Assembly (NCBI GenBank): GCA_032717465.1
Contig: JAVRFU010000140.1
Location: forward strand, 147,001-211,000
DNA from: Coenobita brevimanus
Lineage: Eukaryota; Arthropoda; Malacostraca; Decapoda; Coenobitidae
Direction: 5' to 3'
DNA: 64,000 nt
Shown here: piece after piece, positions 43,211 to 54,049 of the stretch
Position numbering within the stretch: the stretch's first letter is position 1
Layout: each line of letters begins with the position of its first letter
Notes under the pieces: model-generated
What the model saw: the letters and a program-made list of their open reading frames with translations, nothing else
Told to the model about the DNA's origin: nothing
Database searches by the model: none
Translations under genes and position numbers: made by a program

Positions 43211-43426
43211 CTCTCCATTGACTCGTAAGTTCCTAATGCAGCCGAGGAATGCAGCATCTGTGACTCGTGCTGGCCATGCATGCTGGAGGTGTTCTGGGGG
43301 AGGGTGAGTCAGGCCGCCCACCTGCAGAGGCGCTGACACACTCAAGGCGCGTTCTTGTGGTGGCAGTGGACCAGCCACTCTGCATTCTCCACCACCCTCA
43401 CATCGATCTACAACAATTTCTACCTT
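43211..43426 (-). CDS. CadN: DN-cadherin exon: LamG1 last part (block 1, exon 2)
   Basis: Acceptor tctcattttcag, donor GAGAG|gtaact, 216 bp, phase 0 at both ends. It reads VEIVVDRCEGGGECRVAGPL, then LSVSAPLQVGGL and AFLGCIRNLRVNGE. APLQVGGL and F.GCIRNL are hallmark strands of the first laminin-G domain of DN-cadherin. Earlier exons (rest of LamG1, first EGF, cysteine-rich domain, cadherin repeats) should lie at higher coordinates but none is seen between 43.4 and 64 kb. Confidence 0.92.
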
Positions 43427-43481
43427 CTGAAAATGAGAAATAAATACTGTATAAGCAAATAATAACTAAATAAATAAATAC

Positions 43482-43600
43482 AGTAATCTCTTGATTATCC
43501 GGACGGCCATTACCCTGACAATCCATTTCCTGGATGTTGTGATCTGGCTGTTAGAAACCATTATTTGTACATTTTTCCATAATATCCAGACAAAATGCTT
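43482..43600 (+). mobile_element. Pogo/Tigger-like DNA transposon terminus
   Basis: After a TA the sequence CAGTAATCTCTTGATTATCC then GGACGGCCATTACC fits a Tigger-type terminus. No transposase is present. The RTE-A copy starts right after it. Confidence 0.45.
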
Positions 43601-43604
43601 GCAT

Positions 43605-44420
43605 CTCTCTATCTATCTATCTATTGCCAGACGCCTCAATCCCGTTTGGGGTGGCCACAAACAAATCGCCTCCAAGTCGCCCTGTCCCCCGCCATTTCAC
43701 TCCCCTGCTCCCAACTCACACCCCCCTCTCTCATATACCTCACCACCTCCACCACGGCCTCCCCTCCCTCTTTCCCCCTCCACCTCACTCACATACACTC
43801 TCTTCGTCAGTCTTTGACCCTCCATCCTCTCCACATGGCCAAACCACCTCAGTGTGTTCCTCATAACGCTTCCTATCACATCCACATAAACACCGCAACG
43901 CTCCTTTATATCCTCATTCGTCAGCCTGTCTCTCCATGTGACTCCACAGGCTCCTCTTAAATAACTCATTTCCACGGCTCTCACTCTTGACTTGTGTCCT
44001 TCCAACAACGTCCAAGCTTCACTTCCGTACGTTAGAGTTGGTATCACAATACTGTCATGTAGTAACCTTTTCACTTCCATGCTCACTTCCCTGTTTCTTA
44101 TCACTGCTTTCAAAGAACCAGCAACCTTTCTTCCCTGCTGTACCCTTTCAAGCACTTCACCCTCCAAACCTCCATCCTTACTCATCACACTACCCAAGTA
44201 CTTAAACGTACTCACATTTTCCAATTCCTCACCATCCAACCTCGCTGTACATTCACTGACTTTACCTCTCTCAAAGACCATCACTTTACTCTTCCCTACA
44301 TTCACCTTTACATTCCGTTTCTTACACACTCTCCCAAACTCATCCACCAAGCCTTGCAGCTCCCCTTCATCTTCACTCAACAACACAGTATCATCTGCAA
44401 ACAACAGTACAGGGAGTTTT
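43605..44420 (-). pseudogene. RTE-A LINE 3' third
   Basis: Minus frame open for 235 codons: MFADDTVLLSEDEGELQGLV (catalytic DD), STFKYLGSVMSKDGGLEGEV, PTLTYGSEAWTLLEG, RNTLRWFGHVERMEGQ, then a frame change before GHPKRD and the (GATA)n end at 43,605-43,622. 5' truncation lies just before the YADD block and joins family E sequence. Confidence 0.87.
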
Positions 44421-45240
44421 TCATCCTTTCTTCTAAATCTTTTATGTCTCTGATATTCTCTCTTTTTATTCTTTTTTCCAATTCTTCTTCAAACTTTTTC
44501 ATTGATTTATTATCTGACTTGTAATATTCTCTTACTATCCATTCCGTATTTCTGAATTGTTTTTCGTTTCTTTGCTTTTATTTTTATATCCATTAAATTA
44601 TGATCTGATAAATCAAAAAACTCTTTACCTTCGTCAATGTTCATACTTATATACTTATCATATAATTTATCATTGACCAATGTATAATCTATAGTGCTTT
44701 TTAGTTTTTCCCTACACCATGTAAATTCTCCTGTACATTTCTGACATGTGAAGAGAATGGAGAATGAAAGACTGACTAAGAGGGTGTATGTAGGTGAGGT
44801 GGAGGGAGGGAGAGGTAGACCGAGGATGAGGTGGAGGGATGGAGTTGAGAGGTACATGAGGGAGGGGGAGGGTAGTCAAATGGTGGGTGACAGAGCGACT
44901 TGGAGGCATTTTGTCTGCAGCCACCCTTTGCGGGATTAGGGCGTCGGGCTATAGACAGATGGATAGATAGACATTTCTGATCTTCATTTAACATTATAAG
45001 CCTATATTTGTCCATCCAATCTAGTATCATCCTTCCATTATCATCTAATCTTTGTTCCCCTTTAAACCCTACATGCCTGTTATAATCTCCTGCTATCATT
45101 AATGGCTCTTCACTTCTCTCAATGATAGATTCTATTTCTTCCCTCATTGCTTTGTTTCTATTCTTATCATGTACACCAAAATACACCACTATCAGTTTCA
45201 TCTCCCAACCTCTTATTGAACATTTAGCATGTATCATATC
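44421..45240 (-). pseudogene. Family E LINE, endonuclease domain, split by RTE-A tail
   Basis: Minus frame: MIHAKCSIRGWEMKLIVVYF, EPLMIAGDYNRHVGFKGEQR, LIMLNEDQKC, then the inserted RTE-A tail, then TGEFTWCREKLKSTIDYTLV and FFDLSDHNLMDIKIK. GDYN, the TW.R..IDY strand and SDH are APE endonuclease motifs. The frame continues across the insertion once it is ignored. This is the only family E endonuclease in the window; its RT is absent here, cut off by RTE-A at 44,420. Confidence 0.82.
44745..44970 (+). mobile_element. RTE-A 3' tail nested in family E, with 10-bp TSD
   Basis: Plus frame MENERLTKRVYVGEVEGGR to FVCSHPLRD, end GGGATTAGGGCGTCGGGCTA plus GATA-like tail. Flanked by acatttctga at 44,735-44,744 and 44,971-44,980. 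Same subfamily and almost the same 5' truncation point as 1984-2236. Confidence 0.9.
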
Positions 45241-45394
45241 AGTATTTTTAGTGTTTACTGACTTCTATCCCTTGATTTCCCTTGTACAGAATCATTATCC
45301 CCCCTCCCTTCTTTTCTTCTAAATCTCTCATATTTTCTACAACACATATATTTTGACTAAATATTATATTGCTAATTTTCTTTTGTGTTTCTGT

Positions 45395-46440
45395 TAGGCA
45401 CACGAGGCCAAAGCTAACATTAGAAGGTTAATAAATATTAATAAAACCTGTGGACTAGAAATAAATAAAGCCAAAAGTAAATTCATTATATTCAATATGA
45501 AGGAGAAACCAACAGAAATAGAGGGTATAGAAGTGGTAAATTCAATTAAGTATTTGGGGGTAACAGTAGTGGACTCTAAAGACTGCTTTAAAGGACATAA
45601 AGAAAACATCATTATGAAAGCACAAAGACTAGCAAACTTAACCTACTCTGTTATGGCTAGGAGCTGCAATAAAATTTTAATCGGTAAAACTTACTGGAAG
45701 AGCCTAGCACTCCCTGGAGTTCTGTATGCTGCAGGAGTAATTGATTTTAATAAAGAAGAAATAGACAAACTACAGAAAATAGAACATGGGGTGTATAGAA
45801 CAATGCTGGGAGGTAATATAAGCACTACAGTAGGCTGCCTGAGGGGTGAAGTAGGAGCTTCACTAATGGAAACAAAAATAAAGAGGGCAAAGCTTCAATA
45901 TCTCCAAGGTATTTTAAAGAGAAGAAATAATGCACTATTAATTGAAATTGTAGAAGAGCTGAGGGAATGCAAGAGTAAGTGGATGAGGGAATGTGAGAAG
46001 GCACTAAAAGATCTTGACCTAAATACAGAAGGGTTAAAAAATATAACAAAAGATGAACTAACCAGGAAAATATATGATGAGGACATAAAAAGGTGGAGAA
46101 AACACATGGAAAATAAATCAGGCTTAGAAGTATATAAAAAATGGAAGAAAGAAATAGGTGGAGTAGATGAAATATATGATAATTCACCAGCCTCCATAAT
46201 CCTGTTTAAATGCAGATCTGATACACTAAATTTAGCAAATAGAAACAGATTCAAGGGAACTGAGATAAATTGTCCAATGTGTAATGCAGAAACAAGACTT
46301 GATACATTTTTTATTAGACTGCACAGGATATATGGAAGAAAGAACACAACTGGTAGAATTACAACAACCATATATAGAGGAAATAGTATACTTGGGAACC
46401 TCCTATTTAATACAAGTGGTATTGAAAAAAAGAAATTAAT
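45395..46440 (+). pseudogene. Family E LINE, RT thumb and C-terminus
   Basis: Plus frame from AHEAKANIRRLININK through EGIEVVNSIKYLGVTVVD, KILIGKTYWKSLALPGVLYA, LQKIEHGVYRTMLGGN, LRGEVGASLMETKIKRAK, then SIILFKCRSDTLNLANRNRF and CPMCNAETRLDTFF. The terminal zinc-knuckle-like motif keeps CxxC but its H and second C are degraded. It ends in KKKL-type sequence at 46,435. It lies head-to-head with the minus-strand family E piece at 44.4-45.24 kb. Confidence 0.83.
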
Positions 46441-46612
46441 TCCCCTCTACCTCTTATCTCCTCTCCTTCCATCTTTAATTTCCAAAAACACTTTGTCTCA
46501 GGCTCACGGTCCAGTTGTTTTGAGCAGAGAAATTACCAATATATATGCCGGGAATCGAACCCAGGACTCTCAGGTTTTTATGTATTTTTCCTGTGTAAAA
46601 ATACAGGTTCTC
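46441..46612 (-). mobile_element. tRNA-derived SINE fragment (B box retained)
   Basis: The reverse complement of 46,545-46,575 reads ctgagagtcctgggttcgat then tcccggc, a near-perfect pol III B box (GGTTCGATTCC). The A box is missing, so this is a truncated tRNA-derived SINE. Body sequence continues to about 46,450. Confidence 0.5.
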
Positions 46613-46615
46613 ACT

Positions 46616-49600
46616 TCTTCTTCTTCTTCTTGTGACCTCTGTCGCTTTGTATCGCTTCGTAGGTCCTCCTTCTCTTCTTGCTCCTTATCCTCTTCTCTTT
46701 TCTTGATCACACTTCAATTTTCGTTACCTTTTTTATATGTTTATTTACTGTCCTTCTTGCTGTTGCCTTTTCTTCCAACACTGTGTTAGAAATATTTTAG
46801 CAAACTTCATTATTCTCCCTGTTTCTTCCTTATCCCCATATAGTCCCAGTACTGTACAAATCCCCCCATCTTCTTCCTCAAGTCTTCTCTGCCATTCCTC
46901 CATTCCTATCACCGCTACTACTGATGCTATTAACTTCTCCCTTTGCTCTTTGTAGTTGTTGCATTCAACAATTAGGTGCTCTATTGTTTCTTTTATCCCC
47001 TCACAAAATTTGCAGTTCTTGTCCTGTTCCTCTCTATTTCTACCATTCACTTCCAGAGTACCTGTCCTAGCTTTAACTAACAGTCTACTTCCCCAGTCTC
47101 CTACATGCCAGTTTAGCCCTTCTGGTTTTTGCTTTCTTTTATACCATTTCAGAGTCACCTTTCCTGTTAACCCCACTTTCCATCTGTTCAATCCGTTCTC
47201 TTCAATCTTTTTCTTAATTTGTTTGCCTTCTATATGACTCCAAACCTCTGCCAGGTTTTCTCTCCTCTTCCATCTGTTAATTTCTCTCCCCCATGATGAT
47301 CTTGCCCCTCTTTCCTCCAGCACCCTCTTAGCCCATCTTTCCACACTGAGTTTTTCTATTTTCTTTGTGAACCCCAATTTTCCTTTCACAATTCTTTCTT
47401 TGAATGTGCTCCAGCCCATGTCTCCCCTTATGGCTTCTACTGCCGTACTTCTTGGGGCCCCCAGGACCCATCTACCCACTATGTTTTGTACTTTTTCCAG
47501 TTTCATGATATCTCCATCTCGGTAGTTTGTTATTTCCGATCCATAGAGACAATAAGGCACTGCTATTCCTTTCCACAGACTCTTACCCACGTTATACTTG
47601 TTAATCACTCTACACCCTCCATTTATAATCATGCCTGCCATCTTCCGAGCTTTCCCTTCATTAATCTTTCTTTGTTTCTCCCCTCCTATTCCTTCCTTAC
47701 TCACTTCTATACCTAAGTACGTATATTTATCTACTACAGGTATTTCCATTACGTTGTTCCCCATCACCCACTGGTTCTTCTCCCTGTTATTAAATTCCAT
47801 CACCTTGCATTTTCCTGCACTGAATCTTAGGTTCCATTCCCTCCCAAATCTGTCAGCTATTTCCATAAGGTCTTCCGTGTCTTTCCTGTTTTCCGCCATG
47901 AGTACTACATCATCTGCATAAGCCAGGCATCCTAATTTCCAATCTCCAATCCTCACTCCTTTGCCTGATTTCCTGATTCTTACTAAAAGTTCTTCCAAGT
48001 AAATGTTGAACAACGTAGGGGACAACACACAGCCTTGACGTAACCCGATGTTATTGTTAACCCACCCTGTGCTTATATTTCCTATTGTGAATTTCACCTT
48101 ATTTTCTTCATCCCATCTCTCTATTATTTCCACTATCTTGCCATCCACCCCAATATGTCTCAACAGTTTCAACAATTTACATCTATCAACTGTATCGTAA
48201 GCTTTTTCAAAGTCTAGAAATACTAGGTATAACTCTTTTCCTTGCTCCTTGTTCCTCTCTATGATTTCTTTCATTACAAAAACATTTTCAAGGCCTCCCC
48301 TACCCTTCCTGAACCCACTCTGTTCCTCGCCCCATATTTTGTACTGTTCTGCCCATGATATTAGTTTTTCATTTATTATCATCCCAAACACCTTAGCTAA
48401 TACATTCATGACACTAATGGGCCTATAGTTTCCAATTTCCTCCTTAGCTTTTCCTCCACCCTTATGTATAAGTGTCACCCTACTTCTTTTCCAGTCCTGT
48501 GGTACCTCCCCTTCCTCCAGGATACGATTAAACAGATTTGTCAATGCCTTTGTCAATTTTTCCCCACCATATTTAATAAGTTCACCTATTATTCCATCTG
48601 TTCCTCCTGTCTTTCCATTCTTGATTGCTTTAACAGCCTTTTCTACATCTTTTCTTTCTATCCTTACATTCCCCATTTCTTTGCTATCGCTATATATCCA
48701 GATATTCTCTGTGGATTCTTCCTCATTGTCTTTTAGCATTACTTTCTTCCAGTATCCTTCTACAATGGATCTAATTTCTTCCTCATTTTCTGTTTCTTTA
48801 CCCTTTATTTTTAACTTAATACACTGTTCTACATCCCTTTCTCCAAGGTTTCTCTTCAACCTTTTCCACCCTTCTCTTTCTCTTTCCCTTCAGGGCATAT
48901 CATTTAGTTTTTGAGCTTGTTCTTCTTCCCACTTTCCTATTTTTCTACTGATTATTATCTTTGCTGTCTGTTTTGCCTCTGTATATCTTTTCCATGCTCT
49001 TTCCCAGTCCTGTCTATATTGTTCTCCATGTTTTTTTATCATTTTTCCCCATTTTCTCTGTACCCTGTTTTCCCTCTTCCTGTCTTCAATTGCTAGTTCT
49101 ACTTCCCTGTCCCACCAGCCTTTTAATCTTGTCGTTGCTATCTTCAATTTTTTTGTTCCTATTGTCCCTCTTGCCTCCTGAATTATGGTCTTTTTAATGT
49201 CTTTTTCCCAATCATTAATAGACCTTCCTCTCTTCTCTTCCTCACGTATCTGGTCATCTAGATTCTGACTGTATTTCTGCCAATTCGCATTAGCTATATC
49301 CCATTTCTTTCTCCATTGTGTCTTTTTTATTTCTTTTCGCCTATTTGTCTTTCCACATGTAATTCCAATCATTATATGGTCAGAAATGTCAACATTCTCA
49401 TTTTTCCATATCTTGCATCCATATGTCTCAACCTCATGACTTACTATTATATAATCAATTGCTGATTTTATACCTCTGTCACTCCATGTTACTGGGTCTT
49501 CCAGCTCCCAGTTCTTTATCTTAAGCTGGGTCTTTTCTGTGAAGTCCAATGCCATCTGTCCGTTCTTGTTCACCCTCTCATTATTTAAACCAATATGGGC

Positions 49601-49732
49601 ATTCAGGTCCCCCATTATTATCCACTTATTGTTTGCCACTTCTTTCTTTATCTCCAGCAGTACTTCATACAACTTTTTATTTTCTTCATAGTTTTCTTTT
49701 CCTTCCACTCCCATGTAAAACTATCGTCACCC
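46616..49732 (-). mobile_element. Family E' LINE, nearly intact, with (GAA)n tail
   Basis: A 3.1-kb minus-strand LINE with a (GAA)n 3' end (cttcttcttcttcttctt at 46,616-46,633) and 5' truncation in the endonuclease at about 49,730, where plus-strand family E sequence begins. The coding frame has one stop only, making it the best preserved LINE in the window. Confidence 0.87.
46745..49714 (-). pseudogene. E' endonuclease-reverse transcriptase, one in-frame stop
   Basis: A single reading frame of about 990 codons, broken only by TGA at 48,890-48,892 (after LNDMP). Endonuclease part: NKWIIMGDLNAHIGLNNERV, PVTWSDRGIKSAIDYIIVSH, DISDHIMIGI. RT part: NGKTGGTDGIIGELIKYG, NYRPISVMNVLAKVFGMIIN, EEQSGFRKGRGGLENVFVM, VFLDFEKAYDTVDRCKLL (catalytic D), GLRQGCVLSPTLFNIYLEEL, LAYADDVVLMAEN (catalytic DD). 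The C-terminus has SLWKGIAVPYCLYGSE and a knuckle CKFCEGIKETIEHLIVEC (C-x2-C-x8-H-x4-C). APE-type LINE; clade unassigned. Related in C-terminal layout to family E but with ordinary YADDV wording. Confidence 0.9.
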
Positions 49733-49779
49733 ACCATTCTTCTTTCAGGTCAGTAATCTTTACAGTTAAAATGTCACCT

Positions 49780-50843
49780 TCAACAAACTTCAACAAACAA
49801 GGAAAGTGGGAAACAGTGGAGTATTATAGGACAGATGAGATATCACTACAACAGTATGCAAATAGAGTGGAAGAAAAACTTAATGAAGTCAGAGTTTCCA
49901 ATATAACACAGATGAATACATTAATAGAAGAAGCTGCCAGCGAAACGCTAAAAACAAGATATAGAAGAAAAGTAATTGAAAGGGAAAATAAAATAAGGGA
50001 GCCTGTTTGGATGAACAATGAAATAAGAAAGGAAATAAAAGAGAGGAAAAGATTGAATAGGCAAAAAAGAAACATACAAAATCAGGATGAAAGAGACAGA
50101 ATATATGAGCTCTACAGGGAACAAAAACAGAAGGTGCAAATCCTCATTAGAAAGGAGATGTTTAAACATGAACAAAAGCTCACAAAAGAAATAAAAGAAA
50201 GCAATGAAAAGGGTAAAAAATTGTGGGAGGCTGTTAATAAACTAAGAGGTATAGACAAAAAATTAGACAAGTTAGCAATATACAGCAAAGAAGGTAACAA
50301 ACTAAATGATATACAGGCTAGTGAGGAAATAATAAAATTTTGGGACAAAATCTATAAAAAGCATGAAAACAACATCAATGAAGCATGGAATAGTGACACA
50401 AGGCAAGAATACATTAACAAGCTGGACTTAGAAAGTAATCTGAATGTAATGAATATAGATATACCAATAGGACACAATATAGAGAGAACATATGAATTCC
50501 CTCCTAGTATAAGAGAACATATGGACATGTGCTGCAAAGTACAAAGCAAAATAAAACCCATGGAATATCCAAATATTATGCAAGACCAAGTAAAACATTG
50601 CATACAAAAGCTAAAAAACAGAAAAGCCCCAGGACCAGATCAAAAGAAGCCTGAACTCTACAAAGTCCTGATCAAAAGTGAGCAGTGTATAGAAAGCCTT
50701 ACAAACTGCTTTCAGCACATTATAGATGATGGGACAGAAGTTAAGGAATGGGTATGGTCAAATACAAAAACGATAGAGAAAGCAACTAAACCTACATCAG
50801 ACCAGCTCAGACCAATATTTCGTACAAAATATGTATATCACTG
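49780..50843 (+). pseudogene. Family E pol, linker and first RT blocks
   Basis: Frame: FNKQGKWETVEYYRTDEISL, EPVWMNNEIRKEIKERKRLN, a coiled-coil-like Lys/Glu-rich stretch (YELYREQKQKVQILIRKEMF), PPSIREHMDMCCKVQSKIKP, NRKAPGPDQKKPELYKVLI (RT block), SDQLRPIFRT. A frameshift at about 50,815-50,845 separates it from the next frame. Confidence 0.82.
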
Positions 50844-50855
50844 ATAAGAAACTTT

Positions 50856-52346
50856 GTGGATAGCCATATCACCATAAATAACGAGGCTAAAGAAACACAA
50901 GCAGGCTTCACAAAGGGAGCTAAAATAGAAGACAACTTATTAATCTTACAGTACTGCATAGAGGATAGCTACCAGAAGGGAAAACCTCTTATAATAATAT
51001 CCATTGATTACTCAAAGGCATTTGACTCAATTAAAAGAGAGAAAATAGTACAGGCACTAATGCGATACAAGGTACACCCAAAGATAATAGATACCATTGT
51101 TAACATATATAAAGAAGACAAAACAAAAATAAAAGTAGGTGATTCTGAAATAGAAATGGACATAACTAGCGGGATTAGACAAGGCTGCACAGGTTCAACA
51201 ATATTATTCAAATTAATAACCAACCTGATAATAGAAAAATTGGAAGGACTAAATATTGGATTCATCAATAAGAAACTGAAAATAGGAGTACTATTCTTTG
51301 CTGATGATGGACTCCTAATGGCACACTCGATAGAAGATGCAAAAGACAGCCTAAAAACAGTAATAGAATATAGTCAAGAATGTGGTCTAAACATAAATAG
51401 AACAAAAAGTAATATCATCATCCATAATATGAAAAACCAGCCAGATGAAATAGAAGGGATAAAAGTAACTGATAATATAAAGTACCTTGGATTACAGATA
51501 GATAACAAAAGAAACTACTTCAAAACACAGAAGGAAATGATGGCACAGAAAGCTCAAAAGATGGCAAATATTACATACTCGGTAATAGCAAGGAGTTGTA
51601 ATAAAGTCATGATAGGTCAAACCTACTGGAAAAATGTAGCCGTACCTACAATACTTCATGGGTCAAATATCATAAATTACACGGAAGCAGAAATTGAAAA
51701 GCTACAAAGGATAGAGAACGGAGTATACAGACAAATATTAGGAGCACCCAAGTATGCAGCAAACTGCACACTAAGGGGAGAGATTGGAGCATCATTAGTT
51801 AAACGAAGAATAATCACAGGTAAATTAGAGTACACCAGGGGTATTCTTCAGGGCAAAAATGAATTACTAAAAACTATACTAGAAATGATGAATATACAGA
51901 ATATGAACTGGATGAAGGAAACCAATAAGTACAAGGAATTAATAGGAATAGCTGACAGAGAATTAATGATTATGACAAAAAGCAGACTAAAGGAGAAAAC
52001 AATGAATTGGGACACACAGAAATGGAAGGAGGAAGTATCTAGGAAAACAAGCCTGAAGATATATAAAGAATGGAAAGAGAATATCAGAGAAGAACAAGTA
52101 TATGATAACAGACCAGCATCAACAATCTTCTATAGAGCAAGAACAAACTGCCTGCCATTATTCAATAGAAAGAGACATGAAAATGGAAATACAGAGTGCA
52201 GATTATGCAGTGCAGAAAAAGAAAATCTGGAACATTTTATGCTCGAGTGCACAGTGTACAATGAACAGAGATTGAATGCTGTGGAGTTACAAAAACCCTA
52301 CATTGAAAATAAAGAAGAATTGGAAATTTTTTATTTAGTGACATAA
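50856..52346 (+). pseudogene. Family E pol, RT palm to zinc knuckle
   Basis: 496 codons open: EAKETQAGFTKGAKIEDNLL, LIIISIDYSKAFDSIKREKI (catalytic D), DITSGIRQGCTGSTILFKLI, GVLFFADDGLLMAHS (catalytic DD), VTDNIKYLGLQIDNKRN, KVMIGQTYWKNVAVPTILHG, LQRIENGVYRQILGAPKYA, PASTIFYRARTNCLPLFNRK and CRLCSAEKENLEHFMLEC (C-x2-C-x8-H-x4-C). All RT catalytic residues are present. The G after FADD and the RQGCTGS substitution for the usual QGCxLSP are distinctive of this family. The end at 52,346 is an early stop; similarity to other copies continues to about 52,430 in another frame. Confidence 0.87.
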
Positions 52347-52511
52347 ACATTGAACAGAAAAAAAGTATCCTATATAACCTCTGGGAAATAAGAAAAAAGA
52401 AATTAATGGAGCAAAACACAACGTAGTGAATGATTGAAAAGGAATAGAGTTCAGGAGGTGCAGTTGAAAAGGCATTACCTACGACAATCATCTGATCTGA
52501 TGGTGTTTTAC

Positions 52512-52773
52512 CTTCCCATTATCTGGCTCTTGTTGGGTGTCCTCTCCTTTCTCCTCTGGCTCTTCTTTTTGATGGATATCTTCCTCTTTTCTTGCATAGG
52601 AATGGTCGTGCTCTGCTTTCCTCTCCTTCTCTTGCCCACCATGTCTTCTTTTCTCTAGTCCACTAGCAATCACAATTTCTGGGGTCTCAGCATCCTCTTC
52701 AGTTTCCTCTGTTTCCTTCACTTTATCACCCCTTTCCTTTTTCCACTGGTCTTTCGCTATGCCTCGGCTCTCA
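52512..52773 (-). CDS. Candidate charged exon of unknown gene
   Basis: Acceptor aatttctgtgtag, donor GGGAAG|gtaaaa, 262 bp. It reads ESRGIAKDQWKKERGDKVKE, TEETEEDAETPEIVIASGLE, then KEEDIHQKEEPEEKGEDTQQ. It is rich in Glu, Lys and Asp, so probably disordered. No repeat family matches. It begins with 1 nt of a split codon and ends in phase 0. I do not recognise a family. Composition bias could also make a spurious frame. Confidence 0.35.
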
Positions 52774-53535
52774 CTACACAGAAATTAAATGTATTTACAA
52801 CAGAGCATTTTCCCCTTTACTCCCTTAAGCCACACGCACACCACGTGGTACCATCATCACCTCTCTCGCATGCAACCGCCTTACTTTTTTCTGCACGTCA
52901 CTTCCCTCTTACACTCTCTGCAATTGTGGCTGAACATGTATCACTTCTGGGAACAGCAGTAATAGTCTTTTGGCGCTCAATATCCTGTACATAACACTCC
53001 TCGCTCTTACTTTTGTTAGTGTTTACACGATGTTGTTTGTTTATTTACATGATGCTGTGAGGCAACATGTCCTCGTCCACAGGGAAACAAAGCGGTAAAT
53101 AAATAATTCCTAAAACTTGACATTAATTAGCTGACTTTTCACTGGAAACATGTGAAAAAAATATCATATTTATTTTAGATTTTTTGTTACGTCTTTTCTC
53201 TGCTGTTTTTATGTTTTCTGACTTTCACCTAACTATGATGCGGTTTTATCAGTACGGCCCCAGATCCTTAGCCCCCCACTGGCCCCCTATTGGCTCCCCA
53301 TTTGAAATTTCAATTTATTTTTTTCTGTGTACACTGTGTAGTAAGGCCTTCCAGATCCCAGCCCGGATTAAGACTTAATTCCTCCGTTTCTGAAGACATT
53401 GCCACGTCATCGGGTGAATCTACGTGGCCCGGGAGGCTTTGTAAACCTCTTCCTGCTTCCTTCATTACAAAGTTTGCACAATAATTATTATTTGAACAGC
53501 TGATAATATATTCAAGAGCTTCTGTGCATAAAATT
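52774..53535. other. Low-repeat region, no gene recognised
   Basis: Relatively GC-richer patches (cacaccacgtggtaccatca at 52,839; cattgccacgtcatcgggtg at 53,398; cccctattggctccccattt at 53,285) contain E-box, CRE-half and inverted CCAAT-like words. It may be an upstream regulatory region for the promoter-like site at 53.55 kb. Confidence 0.35.
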
Positions 53536-53539
53536 TGCC

Positions 53540-53630
53540 ACTGAAAAGTATATAATTTTACGGGTGGAGGGTGACGTCACAGGGGCATTGTGGGAGATGA
53601 GACGGAGCTGCGGGGATGATGAAGGTGAGC
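53540..53630 (+). promoter_or_regulatory. Candidate promoter: TATA-like, CRE, short first exon
   Basis: TATATAATTTTA at 53,549-53,560, a perfect palindromic CRE TGACGTCA at 53,572-53,579, gcattgtgggagatg at 53,585-53,599, and ATGATGAAG followed by a consensus donor GTGAGC at 53,625. This looks like a compact first exon on the plus strand. No downstream exon was found, as 54-60 kb is tandem repeat. Inference only. Confidence 0.35.
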
Positions 53631-53839
53631 GATGACTGCATTTATTATTATTTATTTATGGTGTTTCTTCGCTTATTTTTACGGTAATTATCATGTCTGT
53701 ATATTTATTAGTATCTGGTGCCTTTATGGAGACTTGGAGTTGGTTGATATAGTGTATAATTCTTTAGTGCTTCACAAATATCCTTCTCTCCTTTCACACT
53801 TTCCTGTAAAATGTCTACGCCAGTTTTCTATACGGCGTG

Positions 53840-54030
53840 GTGTTCTTTCTGACTTTTTACTGCCGGCTTCGGCTGGAGGGTTTGGAGGGCGGGGGAGAGC
53901 CTTCTTCTTTGCTATCCTTATCTCATTCTAGTAGTTCAGTTACTCTTCTAGGAGCTGCCTAGCATGGGCCAACAGGCCTACTGCAGTTATCCTCTCTTCC
54001 TGTTCTTATGTTCTTGTGTATAGGTGATTC
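53840..54030 (+). mobile_element. CR1-like 3' tail
   Basis: The phrase ctaggagctgcctagcatgg, gccaacaggcctactgcagt, tatcctctcttcctg ends in gttcttatgttcttgtg. The short TTCTTATG repeat is the kind of octamer tail CR1 elements carry. No coding part remains. Confidence 0.6.
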
Positions 54031-54049
54031 CCTTGTCCGTAATGGATTG

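Larger units (their letters stand above)
49735..52440 (+). mobile_element. Family E LINE, longest copy
   Basis: Starts after the E' junction with the region between endonuclease and RT, and runs through the complete RT and C-terminus to the end near 52,440. It has two long frames (see the next two entries). The A-rich coding strand, over 40 percent A by eye, differs from RTE-A. Confidence 0.87.

Noticed and set aside
46545..46575. A tRNA gene
   Set aside because: Only the B box and part of the T arm are recognisable. No acceptor stem or A box could be found.
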